A DNA stretch of 64,000 nucleotides from JANNMJ01 sp031426455 (GTDB taxonomy: Bacteria > Bacteroidota > Bacteroidia > Cytophagales > Hymenobacteraceae), in contig JANPLI010000043.1 of NCBI GenBank assembly GCA_031426455.1, forward strand, positions 1 through 64,000, read 5' to 3'. Shown here one piece after another: positions 25,882-34,745 of the stretch; the first letter of the stretch is position 1; every line of letters starts with the position of its first letter. The notes below the pieces were generated by a model. The model ran no database searches. It was given only the letters and a program-made list of their open reading frames with translations, and was not told the DNA's origin. A program made the translations under genes and the position numbers.

Positions 25882-26784
25882 ATGGCTCTTTTATTTGACA
25901 ATTTCGCCGCCTGGGGCGCCCACTGTGCCGCCACCGGCGAACCCCTCTGGCAACCCGTCCTGACCTACGAAGTGGAACAGAAAGGCCGCACCGAAGACGC
26001 CATCTGGGCGGGCGTGGCGGCGGCCTATGACGTGATGCGCGCGGCGGTACAGACCGGCCTGACGACCGATATGACCTCCCGCTCCGGAATGGTGAACAAC
26101 GGCGCCAAGCGCATTGCTGCCTCGCCGGTCACGGTGCTTTCGCCGGAATTTAAGCTGCTGATTCAGCGGGCGGTAGGGGCGAAAGAAGTGAACTCGTGTA
26201 TGGGCCGGGTGGTGGCGGCGCCTACGGCCGGGGCGTCGGGCATTCTGCCGGGCACCCTGACTACGTTGCAGGAAATCCACGGCCTGCCGGACCGTTCCAT
26301 TCACGAAGCCCTGCTGATTGGGGCCGGCGTGGCGCTGATCATCGAGCAGAACGCTTCGCTGGCGGGCGCGGTGGGCGGTTGCCAGGCTGAAACCGGTTCG
26401 GCGGCGGCAATGGCGGCGGCGGGCATCGTTCACTGCCTGGGCGGCTCGGTGGAAGAAGCGTTTGCGGCCGTGGCCATCACCATTCAATGTATGCTGGGCC
26501 TGGTCTGCGACCCCGTGGCGGGGCTGGTGGAAGTGCCGTGCATCGTGCGCAACGCCTCGGCAGCGGCCATTGCGTTTTCGTCGGCGCAGATTGCCATCGC
26601 GGGCGTCAATCCGGTGATTCCGGTCGATCAGTGTATCCAGGCGTTGGGCGAAGTGAGTGAGTCGATGGAAACGCGCTACAAGGAAACCGCTCTCGGCGGG
26701 TTGGCCAATACGCCGCGCGCGCGCGAAATCGAGAAGCTCGTGCTGGTGCAGGATATTCAGATTCTGCCCGATCAGACAAGTTGA
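25882..26784 (+). CDS. sdaAA: L-serine ammonia-lyase, iron-sulfur-dependent, alpha subunit
   Basis: A 300-residue protein that forms the catalytic alpha half of the [4Fe-4S] L-serine dehydratase (serine to pyruvate and ammonia). Family blocks are present: TSRSGMVNNGAKRI, NSCMGRVVAAPTAGASGILPG, the AVGGCQAETGSAAAMAAA segment with a cluster Cys, and IQCMLGLVCDPVAGLVEVPC with further cluster cysteines. The longer upstream frame starting at 25792 adds 30 residues encoded by a repeat, so ATG 25882 is preferred. The beta subunit is not beside it and must be elsewhere or dispensable. Confidence 0.93.
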   Translation: MALLFDNFAAWGAHCAATGEPLWQPVLTYEVEQKGRTEDAIWAGVAAAYDVMRAAVQTGLTTDMTSRSGMVNNGAKRIAASPVTVLSPEFKLLIQRAVGAKEVNSCMGRVVAAPTAGASGILPGTLTTLQEIHGLPDRSIHEALLIGAGVALIIEQNASLAGAVGGCQAETGSAAAMAAAGIVHCLGGSVEEAFAAVAITIQCMLGLVCDPVAGLVEVPCIVRNASAAAIAFSSAQIAIAGVNPVIPVDQCIQALGEVSESMETRYKETALGGLANTPRAREIEKLVLVQDIQILPDQTS

Positions 26785-26835
26785 TCGTTTTTATGTTGAT
26801 CGTTTTTCGTTTTTGGTCACTGATTCAAGCGACCC

Positions 26836-26880
26836 CGAACAACCAGCAACTAACGACGATCAACGAAAAGTCAGCAACCT
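26836..26880. repeat. AACAACCAGCAACTAACG-type repeat between convergent genes
   Basis: A/C-rich degenerate heptamers/octamers (GAACAACC, AGCAACTA, ACGACGAT, CAACGAAA, GTCAGCAACC) that stop at the end of the convergent membrane-protein gene. Related to runs at 35551-35600 and 43615-43662. Confidence 0.55.
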
Positions 26881-27950
26881 CACCCCATCGGCGCCATTGC
26901 CAGGTTGGCCAGTGGGTTCAGGGCTTCGCGGTAGCGCAGGCGCAGGTCGTTGAAGGCTTCCCAGGCTTCCAGTTCGGGTAGTTTGAGTGGAATGCCCTCG
27001 TCCTGGAGCTGGGCGTAAGTGGTCTGGAAGGCATCGCGCTCGAAGGCGACGGCTGGATGCGGGTGGGCCTGATGTGGCGGCGAGGTATTCTCAAAAAAGC
27101 GCGCTACCCGATTGACCGCCAGTACTCCTGCTTTAAAGCAGAGATCGCGGTAAGGGTTGCGCGGGGCGTCCACGACGGCCGCAATGAGGGCGGCGGCGTC
27201 GAGTACGGTCGCCACGGCCGTCACCCACGAACGGCCTGCCTCGCGCGACCGGAACAGGCTCAACACCGGCAGCGTGGTATGGCTTTCCTCGATCTCCATC
27301 AGCCATCTTTCCCACTCGCGCCATTCCTCCGTACCGACCAGGCTGGTTTCCGGCCGCAGGGCGCCGACCTGCCAAAGCCAGCATACCAGCCCCCCGGCTG
27401 AAGCCGGCAGCCCGGCTCGTAGCTCCAGTTGCGCCACGATGGCTTCGCGCCGGGTGAAGGACGTGTAGATGGTGGGTAAGTAGGTTACTATCAGGGCAAT
27501 CAGAAGCAGCCCTAGCGCCGCTTCTGACACCACCAGCAGTTGCACCCCCAACGAATACCACGGGTCAGGGGCGCCCAGCGTCAGCAGCGCGTTACCCGAT
27601 ATTTGATACGCGTACCGCCAGCCGCGAATTCCCAGCGCGTAGTAGGCCATCGTGTAGCCTACTGATAGTAAGGATAGCCAGACTACGGGCAATGCCAGCA
27701 GGCCGATGGGGCCGATGAGCGCCATCACCCGGTCGCGCCCGGCGTAGGTGGGGGCCCGTTTCGAGAGCAGGTAAAGGGCGCTCCGGACGCTCCGAAAAAC
27801 GAAATTGTTGAGTGCCACCCGTTCGGCGCGCGGCAGCACGATGGCGCGTACCGCCGACAACAGCGTGAACACCACCAGCCCGGCACCCGTCAGGAACAGA
27901 ACAGTCAGCAGTAGCGTCAGGACGAAAGGCGGCGGAACGGGCAACGACAC
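26880..27950 (-). CDS. Membrane protein with ion-channel-like pore region, function uncertain
   Basis: A 356-residue protein with a GTG start at 27950. Four hydrophobic segments lie at about 8-35, 75-105, 125-150 and 140-165, then a soluble domain of about 190 residues. The segment ISGNALLTLGAPDPWYSLG between two helices, followed by EAALGLLLIALIVTYLPTIYTSF, resembles the P-loop and inner helix of Ion_trans_2 channels, though the selectivity filter is not the canonical TVGYG. The soluble part is rich in Trp and Arg, and I do not recognise it. It is last in a minus-strand run after two GT-C and one GT2 genes; a functional link is not obvious. Confidence 0.65.
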   Translation of the reverse strand: MSLPVPPPFVLTLLLTVLFLTGAGLVVFTLLSAVRAIVLPRAERVALNNFVFRSVRSALYLLSKRAPTYAGRDRVMALIGPIGLLALPVVWLSLLSVGYTMAYYALGIRGWRYAYQISGNALLTLGAPDPWYSLGVQLLVVSEAALGLLLIALIVTYLPTIYTSFTRREAIVAQLELRAGLPASAGGLVCWLWQVGALRPETSLVGTEEWREWERWLMEIEESHTTLPVLSLFRSREAGRSWVTAVATVLDAAALIAAVVDAPRNPYRDLCFKAGVLAVNRVARFFENTSPPHQAHPHPAVAFERDAFQTTYAQLQDEGIPLKLPELEAWEAFNDLRLRYREALNPLANLAMAPMG

Positions 27951-28007
27951 AACCCGTTATACGGGCGGGCGGAACCGCAAGGCTGTCGGTGTTGGCCAGA
28001 ATCGGCC

Positions 28008-28994
28008 TCAGGCCTTGATTTCGCCGGAGTCTTCCCCCAGAATGTAGAGCGGGCGGTTGCGCACGTTGTCGCTCAACCGCCCCAGGTATTCGCCGATCAG
28101 CCCAACGGCGATGAGCTGAATGCCGCCCAGGAACAGGACCGTCATCATCAGCGAAGCCCAGCCGGGCTGGTAATCCTTCAGCACCAGCCGGGAGTAGAGC
28201 GTGTAGAGCATCAGCAACAGCGATACACCGCTGACGGCAAAGCCCATAAACGAGGCTAGCTTGAGGGGTACGTTCGAGAAGCCCGTGAGGGCGTCGGTGG
28301 CCAGGCGCAGCATTTTTTTCCAGGTGTAGCCCGTCTCGCCCGCGGCGCGGGCGGCGCGGTCGTAGAGAAAAGCCTGCTGGCGGAAGCCGACCCACGCGAT
28401 CTGGCCGCGCAGAAATTTGTGTTGCTCCGGCATCCGCCGCAGCACATCGACCACGCGGTGGGTGATGAGGCGGAAATCACCGGTATCAACCGGAATTTCT
28501 ACCGACGTAAGCGCGGCCATCGTCCGGTAGAAGCCGCGCGCGGTGAGGGTTTTGGCGAAACTCTCGCCCTCCCGCTTACGGCGCTGGGCGTAAAGCACAT
28601 CGAGCTGACCGGCGCGCAGTTCTGCGAGCATTGGAGCAATCAGTTCCGGCGGATCCTGAAGGTCGGCATCGATGATGGCTACTACTTCGCCGCGCGTCAC
28701 GTCAAGGCCCGCCGAGACGGCAATCTGGTGGCCAAAATTGCGGCTCAGGCTCAGGTACCGGACGTGGGCAGGATCAGCGGCGGCCAGCGCGCGCAGACCA
28801 TCCAGGGTGCGGTCGCGGGAGCCATCGTTGATAAAGATCAGCTCCCAGGAAGGTAGGCGCAGCCCGTCGAGTACGGCCCTTATCCGGGCGTAAAAAAGCG
28901 GCAGCACGGCTTCTTCGTTAAAAACGGGCACCACCACCGATAAGCTAACAGCGGGCGCAGCAGAAACGCGGGCAGACGAGACGGAATCGGCCAT
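28008..28994 (-). CDS. GtrB/DPM1-like family 2 glycosyltransferase
   Basis: A 328-residue enzyme. The GT-A domain (residues 15-230) has VSLSVVVPVFNEEAVLPLF, the WELIFINDGSRDRT block, SLSRNFGHQIAVSAGLD, the DXD-like IDADLQDPPELI, and VDTGDFRLI. Two C-terminal helices (about 235-260 and 270-295) anchor it in the membrane. This is the architecture of undecaprenyl-phosphate sugar synthases such as GtrB/ArnC. It likely makes the lipid-linked donor for the two GT-C enzymes encoded just upstream on the same strand (39 nt from the nearer one). Confidence 0.9.
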   Translation of the reverse strand: MADSVSSARVSAAPAVSLSVVVPVFNEEAVLPLFYARIRAVLDGLRLPSWELIFINDGSRDRTLDGLRALAAADPAHVRYLSLSRNFGHQIAVSAGLDVTRGEVVAIIDADLQDPPELIAPMLAELRAGQLDVLYAQRRKREGESFAKTLTARGFYRTMAALTSVEIPVDTGDFRLITHRVVDVLRRMPEQHKFLRGQIAWVGFRQQAFLYDRAARAAGETGYTWKKMLRLATDALTGFSNVPLKLASFMGFAVSGVSLLLMLYTLYSRLVLKDYQPGWASLMMTVLFLGGIQLIAVGLIGEYLGRLSDNVRNRPLYILGEDSGEIKA

Positions 28995-29033
28995 CGAACG
29001 GAGAAGAAGTCAAAAAAGACCCCGCAACCGACC

Positions 29034-30539
29034 TCAACGGGCAGCGCGGGGTATCAGGAAAAGCCTTCGCGAAGGTACGCCGAGGGGGCGGAAAGGCGCG
29101 GTGGGAAACCGCGCCTGTACGAGTCGGGCCACCGAATCGGCGCAAGTCACCACCCGCTCGCCGGGGCGCAACGCCGCTACACCGGCGGCATTGGCTGGCA
29201 GTAGCCGTACCGGCGCCGGGTAAGTCATACAATAAAAACGAAGACTGGCATTGTAGCCGGATGCAGCGAGCAGCGTGAGGGTATCGGTAGCCGTGGCCGT
29301 TGTTTTTAATGTCCGCAGCGCGTAGCCATACGGGCTTTCGGGCAGGTCGTCGTGCGGGTCGAGGCGCCGCACCCAGGCCCGGACGTTCAGCCCGTAAGGG
29401 ATAAGCAGCAAAGCGACGGCCAGTACCCGCATCCCGTGCCGCACGGTTGGGTGGGGCCAGTGGTTCATCACGGCGTGGCCCAGGCGCGGAATCGCCAGTC
29501 CTACCATCAGGGCCAGCCACGGATATGCCGGGGCGGCGTACCAGAACAGTTTGGTTTGGGCCACCGAAATCAGTAAGAGATAGCCCCCGGCCCAGCTTAG
29601 AGCCAACCGCGCGGCCTGCCGGGTACGCGCATCCGGATAACGCCAGACGGCCGGTACTGCCAACGGCAGCAGGTAAACCCACGGCAGAAATTTGCCTCGC
29701 ACCATCATATGCAGGTAGTAGTACCACGGATGGCGGTGCTCTTCGAGGGTTGTGGCGAAGCGTCCACCCAACTCGTTGGTCTGTACGGCGGCCCAGTAGC
29801 CGGGTGCCAGATGTTCGCGCAGGGCATACCAGCCGATTGTCACTGCTGCCACACCGAGCGCCGCCAACCAACAGCCGGGGGCACGTAGCGCGCGGCGGGC
29901 GTGGCCGCTGAACAGTACCCACGCAACCAGACCGGGTAAACCCAGTAGACCGGCTACGCCCTTCGTAAGCACGGCTAGCGCCAGGGCGGCAGCGCCCACC
30001 GCCCACGCCCGGTTCAGGTGGTGTGTACTCGTCAGGGCGATGAAAATGGCCAGCCCGGTCAAAGTCTGAAAAAAGGTCAGTAGGGCGTCATAATCGGCGT
30101 TGCGCGCCACGTGGTCACCGGCAAATCCGGGAGCACTGATCAGGATCAATCCGGCCCAGAAGCCAGCGCTCGGCCGTTTCAGCACGCGCGCGGCGAAGCC
30201 GAAGACCAGCGCTACGGTGCCCAGCGCGGCCAGTGCCGAAGGTAGCCGGACGGCCCATTCGGTGGCGCCAAAAGCGGCCATCGCTGCCATCTGTAGCCAG
30301 ATCAGCAGCGGGGGCTTGGTGTTCCAGTGGTCCGGCTGGTCGTCATAGGTCACGATCAGCGCCAGGCCGTGGTGGCGGTGCAGCATCTCAAGGGCATTGA
30401 CCGCCAGCCGGGCTTCGTCCCAAAGGTGCAGCGCGGGCGCACCCAACCCAGCCAGCAGCGTGCCGACAGCCAGTCCGGCCAGCGTAGTGGCTAACAGCCA
30501 CGGTGGAAGCGGGGGTACAAGGGGCCGAGGGGGTGGCAT
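29034..30539 (-). CDS. ArnT/PMT-like GT-C glycosyltransferase (copy A)
   Basis: A 501-residue polytopic enzyme from ATG at 30539; a GTG at 30596 would add 19 residues. The first periplasmic loop has the acidic signature LWDEARLAVNALEMLHRHHG and then NTKPPLLIWLQ, both typical of ArnT/GT83 and PMT (GT39) enzymes that use lipid-phosphate sugars. About 12 hydrophobic helices precede a small C-terminal domain with a YNASLRFYCMTYP segment. Paralogue of the adjacent 30630-32171 gene; both belong to a run with a GtrB-like donor synthase. The acceptor is unknown. Confidence 0.88.
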   Translation of the reverse strand: MPPPRPLVPPLPPWLLATTLAGLAVGTLLAGLGAPALHLWDEARLAVNALEMLHRHHGLALIVTYDDQPDHWNTKPPLLIWLQMAAMAAFGATEWAVRLPSALAALGTVALVFGFAARVLKRPSAGFWAGLILISAPGFAGDHVARNADYDALLTFFQTLTGLAIFIALTSTHHLNRAWAVGAAALALAVLTKGVAGLLGLPGLVAWVLFSGHARRALRAPGCWLAALGVAAVTIGWYALREHLAPGYWAAVQTNELGGRFATTLEEHRHPWYYYLHMMVRGKFLPWVYLLPLAVPAVWRYPDARTRQAARLALSWAGGYLLLISVAQTKLFWYAAPAYPWLALMVGLAIPRLGHAVMNHWPHPTVRHGMRVLAVALLLIPYGLNVRAWVRRLDPHDDLPESPYGYALRTLKTTATATDTLTLLAASGYNASLRFYCMTYPAPVRLLPANAAGVAALRPGERVVTCADSVARLVQARFPTAPFRPLGVPSRRLFLIPRAAR

Positions 30540-30629
30540 GATCAAGGTGAGAAACGAGATAATCTCGATCACTTCGGTGCGTACCGGTAGGCGCACGGGT
30601 TAGCGAGGCGAAGCGCGCCAACGCCGTGT

Positions 30630-32171
30630 TCAGCGCGACGGCGTACCCGGTAAAGCCCACAGATAGCACGGGTACGCGCTGATCTGCCGCAGCGTAGCGG
30701 TAGGGAAAGCGCCGCGTACCTGCGCCGAATCGAACGCGGAGGCGGTCAGCACCCACGCCGGCGTCCGTAGCGTACGAACTGCTTCCGGGGGCACCACGCG
30801 GGTCGGGCGAGGCAAGGCCAATAAGTAAAAACGTAAAGCAGCATTATAGCCGGTGTCGCCGCCCAACGCCGTTCGTGGGCGTAGGGCCGTAGCGAAGTGC
30901 CCTGACGCCACTACTACCAGCGGAGCGGGTGGCGCCGGACGAATTCGTAGGGCGTAACCAAATCGTTCGCTGGGGAAAGTATCGCGCGGGATGCCCCGCA
31001 ACTCGTGCCGAATCGTGATCAGCGGCGGCACCAGCACCAGCGCCACCAACAATACGCGCACCAGCAAACGCAGTATGCCCGCCGCCACCCTACGTAGCTG
31101 CTGGATCTGAGCCAGCAGCCAACTACCGGCGCGCGGCCCTCCGATACCGACCAGTAGCGCCAGCCACGGGTACGCAGGGTTGGCATACCAGACCAGTTTG
31201 GTGCGGGAAGCCGAAATGACGAACAGAAAGCCCAATACCCAGCACAGCGCAAACCACGCCGTCCGGCGTGCGCGGTCGTCCGGATGATGCAGAGCAAACG
31301 GCAGCACGACGGGCAGTAACCAGAACCAGGGCAACATTTTGGTGCGACCCATATGGTAGAAGTAATAATACCACGCGCCTTGGTTTTTCTCCAGGGTGCC
31401 GGCAAAGCGCCCGCCTAGCTCGTTGATCCAGACAGCTTCCAGGTAACCGGGGCGGGCATACTCGCGGAGGCCGTACCAGGCACCCATTACCAGCACCCAC
31501 GCGCTGGCCGCCAGCCAAAAAGCCGGGGAGCCCAGCACCCGCCGGGCGCGTCCGTGCAACAGGCAGTACGCCGCCACACCGGGCAAACATAGCAGTCCGG
31601 CCACCCCCTTCGTGAGTGTGGCGATGCACAACCCGATGGTCGTGGGCGCCCACCAGCGTGGGCGGTTGGTTTCCAGAAACAGAAAGAGACTAAGACTGAA
31701 CCCCACCAGCCCCAGCGTCAGCAGGGCGTCGTAGTCGCCGCTGTGGCCGTGGTGTTCGCCCAGAAAGCCGAGCGTGTTGACGAGTACGGAAATCGCCAGC
31801 ACCCCCGTCAGGGGGCGGCGCAGGTAGCGCACCGCGAACCAGTAAAGCAGCCCGATAGTGGCCAGTGCGGCCAGGGCGGCGGGTAGCCGGATGGCCCATT
31901 CGGTGGGGCCGAGCAACCGGATCAGGCCCGCCTGGCACCAGATCATCAGCGGAGGCTTGACGTTCCAGAGGTCGGGTTGCCCCCCAAACGTGACGACGAA
32001 CCAGCGGCCGGAGCGCACCATTTCCAGCGCACTGACGGCCAGCCGGCCTTCGTCCCACAGGCGCAGGCTCAGGCCGTCGAGGCGGTACAGAAAGCCGAAC
32101 AACGCCACGACGCCCAGCAACGGACCTCCCCAACGGACGAGGAAGCGGACTTCGGCGGTAGGTTGCGGCAT
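30630..32171 (-). CDS. ArnT/PMT-like GT-C glycosyltransferase (copy B)
   Basis: A 513-residue polytopic enzyme closely parallel to its neighbour: LWDEGRLAVSALEMVRSG, NVKPPLMIWCQAG, GPTEWAIRLPAALAAL, YYYFYHMGRTKMLPWFW and YNAALRFYLLALPRP all have counterparts in copy A. It heads the minus-strand run. A TATATTTG box, an exact match to TAnnTTTG, ends 7 nt before the ATG. Tandem duplication followed by divergence is the simplest history. It probably adds a sugar from an undecaprenyl-phosphate donor at the outer face of the inner membrane. Confidence 0.9.
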   Translation of the reverse strand: MPQPTAEVRFLVRWGGPLLGVVALFGFLYRLDGLSLRLWDEGRLAVSALEMVRSGRWFVVTFGGQPDLWNVKPPLMIWCQAGLIRLLGPTEWAIRLPAALAALATIGLLYWFAVRYLRRPLTGVLAISVLVNTLGFLGEHHGHSGDYDALLTLGLVGFSLSLFLFLETNRPRWWAPTTIGLCIATLTKGVAGLLCLPGVAAYCLLHGRARRVLGSPAFWLAASAWVLVMGAWYGLREYARPGYLEAVWINELGGRFAGTLEKNQGAWYYYFYHMGRTKMLPWFWLLPVVLPFALHHPDDRARRTAWFALCWVLGFLFVISASRTKLVWYANPAYPWLALLVGIGGPRAGSWLLAQIQQLRRVAAGILRLLVRVLLVALVLVPPLITIRHELRGIPRDTFPSERFGYALRIRPAPPAPLVVVASGHFATALRPRTALGGDTGYNAALRFYLLALPRPTRVVPPEAVRTLRTPAWVLTASAFDSAQVRGAFPTATLRQISAYPCYLWALPGTPSR

Positions 32172-32178
32172 TCGGCTG

Positions 32179-32186
32179 CAAATATA
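32179..32186 (-). promoter_or_regulatory. -7 box TATATTTG before GT-C copy B
   Basis: Exact TAnnTTTG match on the minus strand, ending 7 nt before the ATG at 32171; predicts a leaderless mRNA for the glycosyltransferase run. Confidence 0.5.
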
Positions 32187-32213
32187 CGCCTTTCGCTGCG
32201 GAGCCGGCGGCGT

Positions 32214-34460
32214 TTACAGGTTCTTGAGGAAGTAATCGGTCATCATCCGGTACAGGTGCAGGCGCGTGACGCCGCCGTAGATGCCGTGGTTGCGGTTCGG
32301 GTAGTAGAACGAACGGAACTGCTTGTTGGCGCGGATGAAGGCTTCTTCCAGCGCTACGGCGTTCTGGAAGTGGACGTTATCGTCGCCGGTGCCGTGAATC
32401 ATCAGGAAGTTGCCTTTCAGGCGGTCGGCAAAGCTGACGGGCGAGTTTTCGTCGTAGCCAGCGGGGTTTTCCTGCGGCGTTTTCAGAAACCGTTCGGTGT
32501 AGATGGTATCGTAGAAACGCCAGTTCGTGACCGGCGCCACCGCCACGCCGGTTTTGAAGACGTCGGCGCCTTTGGTCAGGGCCAACGCCGTCATATAGCC
32601 GCCGAAGCTCCAGCCCCACATCCCGATGCGCGCCGGATCGACGTAGGGCAGCGCAGCGGCGTACTTCGCCGTTTCGATCTGGTCCGCGATTTCGAGCTTG
32701 CCCAGGTTAGCGTAAGTAGATTTCTTGAAGGCCGTCCCGCGCCCGCCGGTGCCCCGGTTATCGACGGAAATGATCACGTAACCCTGCTCGGCCAGGTGCT
32801 GAAACCAGAGGTAGTTGGGGCCGCCCCACTTGTCCTCGACGGTCTGCGAGCCGGGGCCGCCGTACACGTACAGCAGGCAGGGGTACTTTTTGGCGGGGTC
32901 GAATGTGGTGGGTTTCAGCCGCCAGCCGTTGAGGCGGACGTTTTCGGTGGTGGTGAAGTCGAAGAACTCAACCGGGCTGAGGTTCAAACCCGCCAGCTTT
33001 TGCTGGACCTCTTGGTTCGCTTCCAGCACTTTCACCAGTTTGGCGCCTTTGCCGCCGGGCTGGGTTTCGTAAAGACTCGTGACCGGTGGGGAGCCGAAGG
33101 TGGAGGCCGCGTCGAAGTAGTAGCTGAACGCCGGGCTGATATCGATGCTGTGCCAGCCGGCGGCGGTCGTCAGGCGCTGCTTGCTCTGGCCGTTGAGCCG
33201 TACGCGGTAAAGCTGCCGCTCGCGCGGGTGGACTTCGGCCGACGTGTAGTAGAGCCAGCCGGCGGTTTCGTCCACGCCCAGGAGCTGGTCCACATCCCAG
33301 GCGCCTTTGGTGAGTTGCTGGGGCGCCTTGCCGTCCAGGGTGTACAGGTAAAAATGCTTGTAGCCGTCGCGCTCCGACGACCAGACGAACCGCTTGCCGT
33401 CCCGCAGGTACGTCAGGTCGTTCGTCACTTCCACGTAAGCCTTCGGGTCGGCTTCGGTCAGCACCACGCGGCTTTGGCCGGTGGTGGCGTCGCAGTGCAG
33501 CAGTTCCAGCTTGTTTTGCAGCCGGTTGAGGCGCTGCACCGCCACGGTAGCGCCGCTTGAGGTCCACTTCATCCGGGGCAGGTATTGGTTGGTTTCCGGC
33601 CCCACGTCGAGCTTCACGGTCTTGTTGCTCACCAGGTCGAAGACGCTGACGCCCACCGCCGAATTGATCTCGCCGGCTTTCGGATACTTGTACTCGTAGT
33701 TGTCGGGGTAGAGTTTACCCCACTTCTGCATATTGTACTGCGGCACCCGGCTTTCGTCGAACGTGTAATAGGCCAGCCGGGCGCCGTCGGGGCTCCAGGC
33801 GAAGCCGATGGCGAACTCGAATTCCTCCTCATAAACCCAGTCGAGGGCGCCGTTGATGCGCTGGTTCACCACGCCGTCTTCGGTCACGCGGTGTTCCTGG
33901 CCGGAAGTCACATCCACGTAAAAGAGGTTGTTCTGGCGCACGAAGGCCACGCGGTCGCCATCCGGCGAAAAGGCGGCGTACTGCTGTTTGCCGCCCTTGC
34001 TCAGGGGCATTAGCTTCTTGGTTTTCAGGTCGTACAGGAAATACTCGGCCTTATTGGAGCGTCGGTAGATCGGCTCCAGCGCGGTGGCCAGCAGGAGCTT
34101 GGTTTCGTCCGCCGAAAACGCGTACTCGTCCACTTCGAGCAGCCCGGCCGGGCCGGCGCGCAGGCTCTCGCCGGTCACCACGGTGCCCACGGGCTGGCCG
34201 GTGGCTATGTCGAAACGCACAATGTCCTGCACCTGGGGGTTACCGGCCGCGGGTACCAGCGAGGTGTAATGCCGGCCGTCTTTCAGCCACTGGACGCCTT
34301 CCACGGAAGCCGGAAAGAAGTCGCGTTTGGCCCAGATATCTTCCAGCGTCAGGTCGCGTTTTTGCTGCGCGTGGGCAGCTGAAACAAACAGCAGGCAGCT
34401 CAGCGCAGCCCACAGCAGCAACGGTGCGCGACGTGGCGCGGCGATTCGGAAAGCAGTCAT
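32214..34460 (-). CDS. S9B-family dipeptidyl peptidase IV-like peptidase, secreted
   Basis: A 748-residue protein starting at ATG 34460, which opens a signal peptide (MTAFRIAAPRRAPLLLWAALS...AHAQ). A longer frame upstream lacks a signal and is unlikely. An eight-bladed propeller (about 40-500) carries the substrate-amine Glu pair in DWVYEEEF. The alpha/beta-hydrolase domain has the triad Ser618 (GWSFGGYM), Asp693/694 (GTGDDNVHF) and His725 (NRNHGIYGG). The family removes Xaa-Pro dipeptides. Likely periplasmic or surface-exposed. It ends 42 nt before the GT-C gene, without a clear terminator. Confidence 0.95.
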   Translation of the reverse strand: MTAFRIAAPRRAPLLLWAALSCLLFVSAAHAQQKRDLTLEDIWAKRDFFPASVEGVQWLKDGRHYTSLVPAAGNPQVQDIVRFDIATGQPVGTVVTGESLRAGPAGLLEVDEYAFSADETKLLLATALEPIYRRSNKAEYFLYDLKTKKLMPLSKGGKQQYAAFSPDGDRVAFVRQNNLFYVDVTSGQEHRVTEDGVVNQRINGALDWVYEEEFEFAIGFAWSPDGARLAYYTFDESRVPQYNMQKWGKLYPDNYEYKYPKAGEINSAVGVSVFDLVSNKTVKLDVGPETNQYLPRMKWTSSGATVAVQRLNRLQNKLELLHCDATTGQSRVVLTEADPKAYVEVTNDLTYLRDGKRFVWSSERDGYKHFYLYTLDGKAPQQLTKGAWDVDQLLGVDETAGWLYYTSAEVHPRERQLYRVRLNGQSKQRLTTAAGWHSIDISPAFSYYFDAASTFGSPPVTSLYETQPGGKGAKLVKVLEANQEVQQKLAGLNLSPVEFFDFTTTENVRLNGWRLKPTTFDPAKKYPCLLYVYGGPGSQTVEDKWGGPNYLWFQHLAEQGYVIISVDNRGTGGRGTAFKKSTYANLGKLEIADQIETAKYAAALPYVDPARIGMWGWSFGGYMTALALTKGADVFKTGVAVAPVTNWRFYDTIYTERFLKTPQENPAGYDENSPVSFADRLKGNFLMIHGTGDDNVHFQNAVALEEAFIRANKQFRSFYYPNRNHGIYGGVTRLHLYRMMTDYFLKNL

Positions 34461-34656
34461 CAGCAGAGAAAAGACGTGAAGCCGCGCGCGGGTTGGGCGG
34501 CAGCTCAAAAGTTGCCCGACGTACCCGGCGGGTTGCATCGGCCCAGCGTGTCGGGCAAGTTGCGTTTGTGGCTGGTATGCATCGTTAAACTGCGGGCGGC
34601 AGCCGAAAGGCCATACGGCCACCAATGCCCCGACATCCAATACCCAATCTGCCACT

Positions 34657-34740
34657 CGCCCTCGTCGCTTCGCGACTGGGTTGCTACGGGCGTGTTCCTT
34701 CAAGACTCAGGATCAGACTCACACTCGCCCCTGGCTACAC
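34657..34740 (-). repeat. REP-like hairpin element 3' of pheT
   Basis: On the minus strand, 5 nt after the pheT stop: GTGTAGCCAGGGGCG, then a loop closing with ACACGCCC, then GTAGCAACCCA and the hairpin GTCGCGAAGCGAC followed by GAGGGCG. The last 29 bp match 42784-42812 with one mismatch. It continues into an ATTGGGTATTGGATGT-like short-period tail. Confidence 0.75.
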
Positions 34741-34745
34741 AGTGC

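Noticed and set aside
31977..33560. A 527-codon plus-strand frame opposite the DPP-IV-like and GT-C genes
   Set aside because: High-GC DNA leaves long antisense frames open; the protein has no recognisable domain and the opposite strand carries a complete peptidase.
34461..34703. N-terminal extension of the DPP-IV-like gene
   Set aside because: The extension lacks a signal peptide, while ATG 34460 opens a typical one.
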